Origin: Dryas octopetala
Lineage: Eukaryota > Streptophyta > Magnoliopsida > Rosales > Rosaceae
Direction: 5' to 3'
DNA: 64,000 nt
Assembly: GCA_963921425.1 (NCBI GenBank)
Contig: OY992832.1
Span: forward strand, 3,720,001 to 3,784,000
The notes below the pieces were generated by a model that was not told the origin of the DNA, made no database searches, and saw only the letters and a list, made by a program, of their open reading frames with translations. Below are positions 1 to 13,140 of the stretch, in pieces; the stretch's first letter is position 1, and every line of letters starts with the position of its first letter. The translations under genes and the position numbers were made by a program.

Positions 1-84
1 ACTGGATAAGCTTAAGCCCTTTCATTTTCCTTCATATGTTAATACTTTTTGATCAATTCTGATTTCGTGTTTTCAACATTGCAG

Positions 85-741
85 TGATGAACCTTTGACA
101 GTCCAAAATCCTGGGACTCAAACTCGCAGTTTCTGTTACGTCTCCGACATGGTATGTGAAAAACATTTTCCTTTTTCATTCTGTTGCCGTTTATTTCTTG
201 TATTGGGTTGTACATAATTACTTGTTTAAAATGTTTTAGGTTGATGGCCTCATTCGTCTCATGGAAGGAGGGCACGCTGGACCCATAAACCTTGGAAACC
301 CAGGTAACCTTTCACAAATGTGATAGTTTGGTGTGTGTATATCTAGAAACAGTTATACCTAAGCATTCATGCTGAAATTCTTGCATACTTTCAGGTGAAT
401 TTACAATGCTTGAACTTGCAGAGACAGTGAAGGAGGTCAGTTTCTATTTGCCATCAAGTATTATGTTGTAAAATGTTGAAGACCAATTCTCGTCTGATAT
501 ATTAATCTATACATTTTCTTATTGTTGTCTTCATCAATGCATTTAACAATTACAGCTCATCAACCCTGGGGTGGAGATAAAGAGGGTGGAGAACACTCCT
601 GATGATCCAAGACAGAGGAAACCTGATATCACAAAAGCAAAAGAATTGCTGGGATGGGAGCCAAAAATCAAGTTGCGTGAAGGCCTGCCTCTCATGGAGG
701 AGGATTTCCGCTTGAGGCTTGGAGCTGCCAAAAAGAACTGA
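85..741 (+). CDS. UXS: UDP-glucuronate decarboxylase (UDP-xylose synthase), 3' end only
   Basis: Converts UDP-glucuronate to UDP-xylose, the donor for xylan and xyloglucan. Only the last four exons lie in the window: 85-151, 240-303, 395-435 and 556-741, all with GT-AG borders. The 5' part is off the left edge, and bases 1-84 look like intron. The translated tail contains [31 protein letters not shown] and [16 protein letters not shown] text (read as [17 protein letters not shown]). This is the conserved C-terminal part of the short-chain dehydrogenase fold in plant UXS. The ending GAAKKN resembles the cytosolic isoforms (UXS3/5/6 type), but the N-terminal membrane anchor that separates the classes cannot be seen. 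The stop is TGA at 739-741 and the 3' UTR follows to roughly 950. Confidence 0.93.
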
Positions 742-2046
742 TTGCCTATCAGCTGGAAATATGGATGATGAGCGGGGTTTCAGCTTTCAGTAATGGACTG
801 TGTTTGACAAAGGAAGTGCTCGAGTGTGTTCATCTTTAACGAGTCCTGTCACCACGATTGTGTTTCCTTCTTGTCCTTTCTATTTCGTTGTGTTATAATA
901 GAAAATAAGAAGTGGTGTCTCTTAAAAAAGATTATCTTCTCCCTTTTTCGTCCTTTAAACAGTGAGTGAGTGCTTAGATGCTGAGGGGATTCCTTCAAAA
1001 TGTGCCCTTAAGCGCTATTGTGTAGTTAAGATTCTTCTCAGAGGAGTCTGCTACTCGGAAGAAGTTGGAACCCCCAATTTTGATATCGCAATAATGAATA
1101 ATAAAATTATAATTTGTATTTCATTCAATCCCCACGTAATGTATATGCCTTTATTTAAGCTTCATGACTTGTGGATCTGGGATTGTGAATTGCTTAAAAA
1201 GGTGGCATGAAGAACTGAAGAATGTACTTTCTTTTCTTTTTCTTTTTTCTTCATGGAAGTGTCCGACTGTCTGAGACAGTTTCCCTTTAGAACCCATCAA
1301 CCTAATTGTTATGGGAGATAGTGCGCAAGTATCATAGCATTTGAAATGAAGCATAAAATGTACCATAGCACAATTGTTAAATCATCACTTCCACTTGTAT
1401 CAATCAAAAGATTGCCCAAGTCCAGGAGCTAACTTAAAAATTTCTTCTTTGGAGGCACTTTTGCAGGGATTTTTTACAAATTCATATCATCCATCACACT
1501 CCCCAGTGCATGGAAGAGGCTTTGTTTCAACACCCCCCCCCCCCCCCCCCCCCCCCACAAACCAAAACAAAAAAATAATAAATAATAATAACACACATTC
1601 AAAGGCCCTATGAAATTACTAGTCCCAAAACTCTTGGGTCATGTTAAACTATCTTGTCTTACGAACACCCTACTAAACGCTTTGGTGCCAAGCTCCACAG
1701 CATCAGACCACATCTAAAATAACATGGCAATTTTCCTCAAATGACACACGAGAGCAGACACAAAACTAAAACAAAGAAAGAAACAATCAAGAATTAGCTA
1801 AAAGCCTGTAACAATAACATGAAGGTAACACAATTCTTGCAGTTTCATTTTTGAAGATTGTCTGGTCAAATACACAAAGTTCAAAACCAATGAATAGAAG
1901 TATTTCTTCTCATATTATTAAAGTCATCCAAAACATAACAGGAAATTGAAAATAGAGTATCTAGAACATCTCTCTTTCGTTATTAAGCAGGTAAATCTCC
2001 CTCTCCACAACATGAGAAGAATGGTAGCTGCAATGACATCAACAAA
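742..2046. other. 3' flanks of UXS and of the ATP synthase subunit gene
   Basis: No coding gene was recognised. The left part is the UXS 3' UTR. The right part, near 1930-2046, should hold the 3' UTR of the minus-strand ATP synthase gene. Open frames here are short and cross low-complexity tracts, including a long C run. I see no RNA gene. Confidence 0.6.
1533..1556 (+). repeat. Poly-C tract, 24 bases
   Basis: An uninterrupted run of 24 C follows CA, in the gap between the convergent UXS and ATP synthase genes. The length is likely variable and prone to sequencing error. On the opposite strand it is a G24 run that could form a quadruplex. Confidence 0.9.
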
Positions 2047-3335
2047 TCACCTGCAAAACAACAGAAGAATTAAGTAACGAATTTCACCAACAGATCCATA
2101 AAAATGATACCTAATAATGCAATGGCTTACTATTAGTATTGGTGAATATACAAACTTCATTACATGACAAAAATACAAGACAGGTGGCAAAGATCAAAAT
2201 TACAAAAAATAAAAGAAATAGCACTATGCAAAACTATAGCAATCCAAATAACTTGAATATAACTATGCCAATACATCCCAAGAGAAGATGAGACATTGTA
2301 TTACTGACAGCCCCTTGTTACGTGTAAAAGTTGAGCATTGCAGTGACCATGTCCAGAAAAAGTGTCCATTTGATATATATCCTTAACTGCAAGTAGGGAA
2401 TTTAGATGTGTTTAACTAGCATCACTTTAGCATTTTTCAAAACCTTCTTACCTGCAAGTTTGGAATTTTAAACGTTTTTAAATAGGCCATCACTTAATCA
2501 TTTTCAAAACCTCCTTAACCAATACATATACAACTCTTCATACTAGCAAAAGTCAACAACAGTCTATAAAGTTGAAGAAAGTGAGCTCAGGATGATAGAA
2601 TGTCATCCAAACTTGAACTTGGTAACTTTCAAATGAGGTATTTTGTATTTTTGTAATAAAAATAGGTTAGAATGTTAAGTTTTGAAAAAAATTATCAGTT
2701 TCCAACTTTCGGCCTTAAAATGTACAATGTGTCAAGACCTCGTCAGTTAATTATTCCTAGGCTTGCCACCAAAGCTTGTGCAGTTAGCACCATGTACCAA
2801 AGAATCAACTAAATTAACTCAGATTCCCAAATGCCTACCTATAAATTCTAGTCGATGTTTTCCCATGTAAGAAGAGCAATACAAATTAGCAAGATAACAA
2901 AAGCAAGATCTAGATGCTATTCATTTATGCCCTACGAAGTAATCAATCAATCAATTTAACTCGACCGAGTGCATTTTTTCACTTACTGTATTGCCTACAA
3001 CTACCACAATTAGCCTAACCAAACAAACAAATCGGTTCAGAGCTGTGAGAGTCAGAACAAACGGTACCTCTTGTGCCTCTGAACAAAGGCTGAGTTCTTG
3101 GCATCTTCCTCTGCAAACAAATTAACAAATATAAAATGGGTCAGAGAAATTAGGGTTTTGATTTGGAAAAATGAAAAAAAAAAAAAAAAAAACAGATCGG
3201 GTTGAAGCGCTTACCAGTGAGGCCAAGAGAGAACTTGGTGATGAGGGTTCCGGTTATGGCGAACCCAACAAGGAACGGCCAATTCCGGTTCCATTCCCGC
3301 TTGAAGAAAATCGGCCACGGATCGAACTTTCTCAT
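2047..3335 (-). CDS. Mitochondrial ATP synthase 6 kDa subunit
   Basis: A small plant-specific subunit of mitochondrial F1Fo ATP synthase, in the family of Arabidopsis At3g46430. Spliced on the minus strand: 3335-3215, 3110-3068 and 2050-2047, with canonical borders, giving 165 coding bases plus TGA (55 aa). The N-terminus MRKFDPWPIFFKREWNRNW and the hydrophobic stretch PFLVGFAITGTLITKFSLGL form one membrane helix. The second exon adds EEDAKNSAFVQRHKR. The length matches the family exactly. The third coding exon gives only one G (completing Arg55) and the stop. An A-rich run at 3171-3192 lies in the first intron. The short open frame that reads into that intron is not the real C-terminus. Confidence 0.9.
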
Positions 3336-3439
3336 TTCAGGTTGCGGGTTTCTCTTCCTTCTTCAATTCCTCTCTCGTCTTTCGACTTTCGCCACTCTCT
3401 CTCTGTGTTTGTGGGTTGTGGCTATTTGTAGCCACTTGG

Positions 3440-5228
3440 AACCGTTGGATTTCAGTCTGTGACTCTGTATAATGTGATTTGGTGCTCGTACGGCATGCCC
3501 ACAAAACCCAGTGGGCTCAAAGTAATGGGCTGCTTGAAGGAACTCTGATCGAGCTGCAGTTGTGCCACTTCTCAACTTCTTTCTGGCCTAGTTCCATGCA
3601 AACCAAATAGGCCCAATTGGGTCCTTAAATTTTGATTCATGTGTTTAGTAAGAACAAAATATTTGTTTAGTTCTTTAGCCAAGTTGTGAGGGTCAAGAGT
3701 AAGGATTACAATTAAGCTGTATTTAAAGTTCGATTCCCTCTAATGTAATATATAAAAATAATAAAAATAATAATGATTCTAAAGTTCACTTTTGAACTTT
3801 TAATGATAACTAAATTCATCTAAAAAGTTGCAATATCAAATAGGTCCATTTTTTACAATTAAAACTCACGTTATAACACTTTCGTGTTTTTGGCCCAGAG
3901 TGTTTGGTGAATTTTTTATAATTTTAAAACTGGACAAATTGTCATTGTCTGAATTAGTAATAGTCATTTTTATACTATAACACGAGTGAATGTAACTTCA
4001 TAAGTTTGAATTATGTGTTTTATGTTGGTTTTATTAGTTTTTGACGTGTTTATGTAATAAAAGGCCTAAGGAATATCAATAAGTATTATTTTTATGCAGC
4101 TTCAAATAGTTATTGTCGCACAGTGACAATTACCAAGCGCTCGATGAATATTGCAGAGCCTTCAGTATTGTTCACCAAGCACTCGGTAGATTCCGTGTTG
4201 TGCGCATTTTATTAAAGTAGACTAAACTGAGATTTTCTATAATAAGTAGGCTAAGTTATTAACCTTATTTGTGAATTCGACTTTAAAAACAAAACAACAA
4301 AAATATATATGTATTATCAACATTAAATAATATATAATGGAACAAAGGCAACTTCATCCATTCAAATGATAATGACTTCTCGTATACCTTTCCACTATTA
4401 AACGCTAAACCCTACAGTTTCCCGCTATTCTATCTTATTCTTTATGCTCCTCTAATATTCAAGAGTCAAGTTAAGCATGTTGCTTAGGATATAGAAGTTG
4501 AGCACTTGAATGTATGAAATTGCCTTTGTTTTTCCGAGTTCTTATACCGATGTTTCATTTTGTCTTTACTAAACACACAAATCAAATCTAATAGCCTAAT
4601 TGAAAAGTTTTCAACTTATAGACCAAATTGGTCAAACTTCATGGTAAGTTCCGACAAAGTTTTAGGTGTATCCAAGTTGAAGGAGATTCCAAAATCGTTG
4701 TTTGATATTAACACAAGAATAAAAACCCATTAGATTATTCAAAATTTGGTTGAGGACATTCCTTAGCTCATTGGACACATAGATGAATTTCATCCAATGA
4801 TTTGGCTAAGAAAGGTCATTATTTGCTATCGTTTTTTTTATATAAACAAATTTCTATGGAACAGTTCTATATGCCCAAAGTGAGAAAAGACATAAGACAC
4901 GTAAACATATAGAATTGTTAGAGATATTAACCCAATCTCAAATTGATATACTCAATTATGGTTTGCAAAATAAGCTCAATTTCAAATAAACTAAACCCAA
5001 TCCTAACTTATAGAAAATCAGATTGATCTTGAGTTGTCTGGATTGGATTCGATCTCTTATGATATAACAAAAAGAAAATACAACTTTTTGTATCAAACTA
5101 AGAATTTGGACTGGTTACGAAGTTTAACTTGAATATAAGCTGAACATATGCTCCCTCTAATTATATTTTGCATTGGGTTGGAGTAATTGTGTTATTAGAT
5201 TTTAGGCTCAACTACATTTACATTTCAA
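3440..5228. other. AT-rich intergenic DNA
   Basis: Upstream flank of the ATP synthase subunit gene. No gene was recognised. Near 3730 there is a weak tRNA-B-box-like string (AGTTCGATTCCCTC), which could be a decayed SINE. The rest is AT-rich sequence with many stops in all frames. Confidence 0.5.
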
Positions 5229-5929
5229 ATTATTTATATATATTTTTATTTATGATATAAAAGTTATATATTTTGAATAAAAATGGTATAAGGTGTGTTT
5301 GGAGCATATTGGTTTCAAATCCATGTCCACTTGAGAAAAGTAAAAGTATGAATTCTTACTACACCATTTAGTCAGTTATGATATTTTAGTACATGCAATA
5401 TATTTATAGGCATATTGATACTTTAAATATAATAATTTATAAAATTATATTTGGTATTCTACACCATAACCTTATACACTAAACCATAAAGTCTGAAACC
5501 TTATACTTTAAAAATTAACCCTATACTCTAATAATTTGTTGTATATAAATTATAAATTATAGTTTTAGACTTTTAGTAATATTTTTACAATATAAAAACG
5601 ATAAATTATATAAAATATAAACTACTAATATTTTTAGACTTTTTGCAATGATAATATTTAAATAGAGACCTAAAATAATATCTTTAAAAAAAGGAATGAT
5701 ATATAAAATATATTTAATTTTATAAATTATTATATTTCAAGTATTACTAAGCCTATAAATATATTGCATATACTTGAATTTCATAAGTGGTTAAGTGGTG
5801 TAGTAAAAATTCATACTTTGACTCTCTTCACAAGATCATGGGTTTGAATCCCAGCATTTGCAAAAAACACTTTACAATTTTTTTATTCAATATATATAAC
5901 TTTTATATAATATAAAATATATAAATAAT
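5229..5929. mobile_element. Large inverted-repeat (foldback-like) element with tRNA-like boxes
   Basis: The left part (about 5229-5456) and right part (about 5703-5929) are diverged reverse complements over more than 200 bp each, around an AT-rich centre of about 250 bp. Matching landmarks include ATGCAATATATTTATAGGC on the left against its complement near 5750, and TTACTACACCA on the left against TGGTGTAGTAA on the right. The right arm holds TGGTTAAGTGG (5788-5798), a perfect match to the pol III A-box consensus. It also holds GGTTTGAATCC (5841-5851), one base off the B box. No target-site duplication was found. It may be two inverted SINE-like copies or a foldback DNA transposon. Confidence 0.65.
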
Positions 5930-5997
5930 CCTGTTCGGTTTAGTTTTTTTGTTAACCCGATTTTGTTTACCATTATGTATTTTTTTGTTAGTTTATG

Positions 5998-6150
5998 GAC
6001 TAACTTGACATGAACCCTATAGTTAATGGAGAAATTTAAAATGTTTTATAATTCGTAAACCAACTTGAAATGAACCTTAAGTTAATGAAAAAATTTGAAA
6101 TATTTTATAATTCGTAGACCAACTTGAAATGGATCCTATAGTTAGTGGAT
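5998..6150. repeat. Tandem repeat, about 60 bp, 2.5 copies
   Basis: Units at about 5998-6059, 6060-6118 and 6119-6150 share AACTTGAAATGAACC, AGTTAATG and TTTTATAATTCGTA. Copies differ by a few bases. The array lies about 350 bp upstream of the H4 promoter. Confidence 0.75.
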
Positions 6151-6504
6151 GTAAATATAATTATCATGGTTAGTTTTATTTCTCAAGGAAAATAAAAAAG
6201 TAGTAAGTTCAAAAAACAAAAGAAGTAAAATGGAGTTCGAATGTTCGATGAAGAACATTTCAACGAGTATCCAATCCAGGGGTGTTTCAGTAATTCAACG
6301 AAGTTGCAGGCACGTGCTGCGCGCCTACTTCTCCCAAAATTTTCAAACTCAAAATCGCAAACTCCCTTCGCGTTTTTGGCTCGCCTTCCCAACAACGCAA
6401 CAAGTGTCTCACTTAAAAGCACAATCCGTGCCACACTTATTCAAATACACTCCCACCGTAGATTCACACATCATCAACAGTTTAGTTCCAACCACAACAC
6501 ATGA

Positions 6505-7013
<509 letters not shown>

Positions 7014-7909
7014 ATTGTGATATTTTCTTTTGTTTTGGGCATTTTAGTTTAGGACTGGCTCTAGGCATTGGTCGCAGATCTGGGCTTATGAATATTTTGT
7101 TTTTAGCCTTGGTGTTCATGTAATTTGCACTCTCATTTCAAGTAATAGAAGTTCAATTTGTTAGTAAAGCTTGTTTTTTGCTTTGTGCGATTCTTTTCGT
7201 TTTCATTTTCGTAGCAATTTTTTGTGTGCCTCTGTTTGGTTTACGGGAAAATTTCCCGAGCAATGGAAAATCAAAATGTAGTCCTGGATGTTTATTTTAT
7301 CCTTTCATATAAGATTACAGGTCCCGATGCAAGTAATTGAAATCCTTCTGCAGTTGGACTTTATATTCGAGTAGCTGTCTGAAACTTTCAATGAATCAGT
7401 TTTATGGAATATGCTTCGGCTGATCGGATTATTTGAAGTTAAGTAGGGTTCAAATTGGCAATTGGTTTTTTTTTAAATGTTTTTGGCTAAGGGGAAATTC
7501 CGGTTATAAGCTTTGGGTAAACATGCATTTTGCCTAATTATCATTCTTTTGGGCTCTAAATGGTATATGGGCTTTTCAAGTTGGGGATGTTAAGGGCAAT
7601 CTAATTGGGTGTTTTCCCCTTTTTTTTCCCAATAGCATTCATCCTTTGTACGTCCTCAGTCCTCTACCTGGAGCAGTGGAGCTCCGTTACCACAAACAAC
7701 TGCCACGTGTAAATGATGACGCGGATTTTCGTATGGTGCGAGCCTCAACATCCAAAACGGACAAAATAAGGCTCCGTCCCCGCCTAACTGTGTATCTCTA
7801 GAAACTTTCCTTGGTGTCTGCAATTTTATTAATCGAACCTCAACCACCGGTGATTTCCAGAAACTCTTGCCCCCTAAATTAAACCGTGGCATTTTAGCTG
7901 GTTATCGGT
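7014..7909. other. H4 3' UTR and ACR promoter region
   Basis: The first roughly 150 bases are the expected polyadenylated H4 3' UTR. The remainder is the 5' flank of the ACT-repeat gene. No further gene was recognised. Confidence 0.6.
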
Positions 7910-10900
7910 ATGGGAGTGCCGAGCGACGACGTCGTTGTAATCCAGAAAGGAAAGAAGCCAGGCGAGCCCTGCGTCATCACCGTTAATTGTCCTGATAAGA
8001 CCGGCCTTGGCTGCGATATTTGCAGAATAATCCTCGATTTTGGCCTTTACATCCAAAAAGCAGGTACATATATATATATATATAATACATCAATCATGAC
8101 TTTTTATCTGACTCAATTTTGTTAAACAAGCTCATTTATGATAAGTTTGTACTTTGGTCATTGGTATTTAACTATTTGGTGCCTAATGCCCAGTTAAAGT
8201 TTAAAATTTAGTGCGTGTTTCGGTCTGCAAGTACTTTTTTGGTTTCTTGATCATCATTTCTGCAGAAACCAAATAGCTACATAGGTTTTTGTTATTTTCA
8301 GTGATTTCTAACGTGGGTCCTTTTCGATTAATCAACCTAGTAGCTGAGTGGCCAAAAAAAAAAAAATACCTAGTAGCTGAGTGATAAAGTTCCAAACTAT
8401 AGATACCAATCTGTTTATGTGTATCTTATTTTGAATCCAATTTATGAAGATAATGCAAGTGACTGTCACATTAGTTGGTGTCTAAAATTTGGAAAAATTT
8501 TGGAGTGCTATTGGCCTTTGGAAATCAAGATGCTACAATGTATGATTGGAAACATACAATGTATGTTTTGTTCAATTTTATACCTTTGCTCACGATCTAT
8601 ATTTTTCTTTTCCTTTGAAAAATTTCTTGCTATAGATTTTTCAACTGATGGGATATGGTGCTACGTAGTATTATGGGTGGCTCCTCATTCCAGCTCACCA
8701 ATTGTGAGATGGTCAAGTTTGAAGAACCAGCTCCAATCGGTATGCCCATCATGTTCAGTGCCGTTTTCCTTCTACGAGCAGACTACACGTTCTTCGTCCT
8801 CTGCAGTTTACCTATTGAAGTTTCTTTGCCTTGACCGCAAGGGGTTATTGCATGGTATTGGACATTTCCCTCACTCCTATTCAACGAAAAAAAAAAAAAA
8901 ATTTATTTTTTGCTTGATTGTCTGCAAGTGGTTCTAATCTAATATTGCCTTAACTTTATTTTAGATGTCACACAAATTCTCAGTGAGCTTGAGCTTTCAA
9001 TCCAAAAGGTGAAAGTGACAACAACCCCAGATGACAGGGTCTTGGACCTCTTCTTTATAACAGATAATATGTGAGTTTTGCTTTGGGATTTATAGTTTTT
9101 ATGTTTTTAATTTAAAAAATTCAAAGATCTTTCTCAATTTTAATTCTTATTTTTCTTGTGAAAAAGTTAGCAATTTTTCTGGCTGCATTGGCAACCTTAT
9201 CTAAGACAATAACATGATGTCTAGAAGTTCCATGATTTGGCTTTGTTCAATATGTCCCCCACTTTGGAAAAGTAAAATAGATATCACATGGTTAGTTGCT
9301 TTATTTGTCTGTCTTATTTATTCTCTAATGACTTGTGCTGCCCTGGATTTTAGAATTTTAGTATGAATATTTTTTCATGTTTTCTCATTTTTACATGGTT
9401 TCCAAATGACAAGGAATCAACAGCTTAGATAATTAGCTTATCTTGAGTTAATAATATGGGAACCATAGTTTTTTCCTTTAATTATTTTAACTAGCATGCC
9501 CTCCCATTTTCCCTTTCTCTCTGAGCTCATTATTGATTCCTAAGTTGTAACTTCCCACTTTTGCACAGTGAGTAAATCTCTTCATGAACAATTGAAAAAA
9601 GATCAAATATGCATGAACCGCAGAGACCAGGAATGACTGGTTATAACAAGTCATTGACTAGTTCCCACTTTGATTGTTTCTTTCTTGGAAATTACATGAT
9701 TATTATCAGATGTAACAAGTCTATTAAGGTGGAATCCTGATGTTATTAATAATTGATATGAGCTAATTCTCATTTCAGGGAGCTTCTACACACAAAGGAA
9801 CGGAAAGATGAGACATTTAAAAAATTGCATGCTGTATTGGGTGAGTCATGTATCAGCTGTGAACTTCAGTTGGCAAGTCCTGTGTATGAATCCCATCATG
9901 GCATCCCTTCTCTTTCTCCTGTAGTAGCTGAAGAGCTATTTAGATGTGATTTATTGGATAACGAAACCCGCTCTCAAGCTCTTAGTCCAGATATGACAAA
10001 ATTGAAGAAAGCCAATGTAACAATAGACAATTCATTGAGCCCATCTCATTCATTACTTCAAATTCACTGTGCTGATCACAAGGGTCTCTTGTATGACATT
10101 ATGAGAACTTTGAAAGACTGCAATATCCAGGTATAGAGTCTTATTTTCCCCATCATTATTTTTCCAGACAACATCATTTCGTTTTTTCTTTTCTTTATGA
10201 TTAAGGTACTTTATTGTGTTAGTTTGGTCAGCCTATGTTGGATCCTGCCAGTCTGGAATGGGAATGACCCCCAACCCATGAGAAGAGTGTCGTTGGCTGG
10301 TTGCCATACTCCTATTTGACAGGTTTCCCTGCATGGGGATGGGGTTGAGCTCCTACCTTAGCCCCAACTCCTAAGAAGGGATAAAAGAATGTGAGCTGCA
10401 TTTGGTGTGGGAAATATTTGAGTTGGCTTGAACATTTAATTTTGATAAAATTGGGTTGCCTTGGGTGATAAGTTGGTGTTCGGCTTGAAATTCTTCACTT
10501 TCTTATTTTTTCTTTTTCCCTTGTATTTCTGTCTTCCTTCCCTAAATATGACCTAAATTTTTAAGTGGAAGAGACTCACAAAAACTATGGTGCTTGAAAC
10601 CCTTGAAGTTATGGTGTTAGTGTTGATGATTTGCAGACAGCTGGAATCCCAAATCTGGTGATTGTTTCTTTGTCCATTAACATTATACAAAAGGGGACTT
10701 TAGATATGAAATCTGATTTAGACGTTTATGGCCATCCCAACTTGTTATTAGCAAATCATGAATTCACTATCACAGTTCTCCATTCTTTTTGTACTATGAA
10801 CCAGTGGGATGTCCCTCATGTTTCCAAATGTTGACTTCTTTTCATAAATAAATCGACTTATATGTGATACTGGTGATTTGAATATGTTAATTGTCTGAAA

Positions 10901-11750
10901 GGCTATGGTTCTCAGAAAGGAATAAAAAGATGTAAACATAACAAAGGGAATGATTGGCTGATGGTATCTGTTGATGGTTGCTTTTTGGCCCAATACAGCT
11001 TGATGATAGATCTAATACAATTGTTCACACTTACAATGGTGGGACAAATTTACTTGTCAATTCATGATGATTGGCAATATGTTTGCAGTTTTCTAATGCA
11101 GAATGTTTGCTACTTCTTGATGTGCAGATAGCTTATGGTCGATTTTCTTTGAATACAAAAGGCCATCGTGATTTAGATCTGTTTATTCAGCAAAAGGATG
11201 GGAAAAAGATTGTGGATCCTGATAAGCAGAGTGCATTGTGTTTGCGTTTGAAGTTGGAGATGCTTCACCCATTGCGTGTTACCATTGCAAACCGAGGGCC
11301 AGATACTGAATTGTTGGTTGCTAATCCAGTTGAGCTATCAGGAAAGGGACGACCACTTGTTTTCTATGATGTTACATTGGCTCTAAAAACACTCGAGATC
11401 TGCATTTTCTCGGTAAGAAAAGGCAGCATTGAATTAAAAATTTAAAAGCTACTTAGATTAAATAGACTATGAAATCTTATTGTGAATATGACCAACTCAA
11501 TCCCTACAGTGCACAGCTGGGCTTCTTGAGTCATTTCTTTGTCATGTATTACCAACTCAAATCTTGGAAACACTTTTTAACAGCTTGTTGTCTGGTCTTT
11601 CAGGCTGAAATCGGAAGGGTCTCAGCATCAGGTCGTGAATGGGAGGTCTATAGATTTCTGTTGGAGGAGAACAGCAAATTTCAATTATCAAATATGGTAG
11701 CTAAGAATCGGATTGCAGATAGAGTTAGAAGAACATTGATGGGCTGGTGA
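7910..11750 (+). CDS. ACR9: ACT-domain repeat protein, ACR9-like
   Basis: Plant ACT-repeat proteins carry several ACT domains, which usually bind amino acids, and are thought to act as sensors. Six exons: 7910-8063, 8636-8854, 8965-9070, 9779-10130, 11128-11412 and 11604-11750. They join to 1263 bases (420 aa), close to Arabidopsis ACR9 (about 411). ACT modules are visible at VITVNCPDKTGLGCDICRII, YLLKFLCLDRKGLLHDV, LLQIHCADHKGLLYDIM and the ELLVANPVELSGKGRP to CIFSAEIGR segment. The order and wording follow ACR9 more than ACR10. Exon phases all close. The stop TGA overlaps a GTGAGT donor-like string (TGGTGAGTAG), so a longer C-terminus by splicing is possible. Intron 4 is about 1 kb and holds nothing recognised. 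Confidence 0.9.
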
Positions 11751-13140
11751 GTAGATTTATCATCTTTCTACCAAGATTATGAGTCTTTTAAGTATTTATG
11801 AGCTCCGCCCCTCCCAGTCGCCGGCGTTGCATTTCGGGCTTGAAAAAGATCTATGACCCATAGGATGTTATAATATATTGCACGAGGCTTGAAATTTAAA
11901 ATCTCTGATGAATGACATATGTTTAATGTGTTGATTTCATATGTAATTAAGTGTTTATTTACATATAATCAGGCAGCTCATTGCCTAGCTTAACATGTGT
12001 TTATGTATTCTAGTTTACATGTTTGGGTTCATGCTGGCTCAACTTGACTATCTGATGTACTCTTATCTGCTGCTAATTAAATAAAGGGGTAATTACAAAT
12101 AAATTAATAAAATTTTTCATAATTACACTCTAGTTAATGCACTTTTTTATAATTTCATTTTAGTCATTATGATCTAAAATGAAAAAAAAAAATTTACAAT
12201 AGATTAATAAACATATATTACTATTTAAATTTAAATTTGTATTAGGTTTGTTTTTTACTGTTATGTAGTAAAACGGTAAGTCATAAGCTCCAAAATTTTA
12301 ATTTTAAATCTTAAATTTTATTTATATACCTTATATGCCATTTTTAAAATCTAAACTAAATTAAGGACAACTAAGCTCACCAAATTTGATTGGTGTAGGA
12401 GTACTTGAAAATGGTAATTACATTCTTGGCCAAAAAAAAAAAATGGTAATTACATAACATATTGTCCTAATCCAACCGACTAATCACATTCCAAACTCAT
12501 CCCACTTTCTTTTCAGCTTAATTCTCTCACATTTGGAAATTTGACTTTCTTTTAGAATAATTGAGGTTAAGTTCATGAAGTAAGTAAAGCTAGAAGCCTA
12601 GAACACCTTGTGCGCCGAATGACAATTAAACAAAAACAAAGAGCCAAGTAGCCAACCCACTCTTTCTACACGTGGTCCAATGACACTCCATCGGTGAGGC
12701 AATTATATCCCCTTCAGGTGACTGAATCACATCTCCATTCAATTCAACCTCATCCAATCCAAAATGGAAAAAGTATTAACAATAATTATAACAGTAAAAC
12801 GTGTTAGTATATCCCGTACACTCGACCACCATTGCAGGCTCTTTGGCTCCACGTCTCCACCCGTCAGCGTTGTGCTTTTTCGCGACGCCAGATCACCCAA
12901 ATTTCAATTCCCTCTATTATTTTATTAATATTATTAGTAAATTTATTTTTCGTTGGTAAAGAACTAAAGACTAAAGACCAAAACAGCACTGTATCTTCTC
13001 GTGGTCTTGTCGAGACATTCAATAATAGCAGAAGAAGAAGACCGGAATCATAATCTGTTTCGAGCCCGTATTTGGATCAATCAAATTTTATTAGGGTTTG
13101 GGACTTTCAAGCACTCTGGCAGTTTCTCTCTAATGTCAGA
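11751..13140. other. Intergenic, AT-rich
   Basis: ACR 3' UTR followed by AT-rich DNA and the 5' flank of the next gene. Near 12088 and 12416 there are copies of a GGTAATTACA-type string, which may mark an old small repeat. This was not resolved. No coding gene was recognised. Confidence 0.5.

Noticed and set aside
1374..1613. 79-aa frame through the poly-C tract
   Set aside because: Depends on a Pro run from the homopolymer; no family features.
3728..3745. tRNA gene suggested by a B-box-like string
   Set aside because: No matching acceptor, D or anticodon arms; at most a SINE remnant.
8419..8937. 172-aa frame in the ACR gene
   Set aside because: It is exon 2 plus read-through of both flanking introns; splicing gives the right protein.
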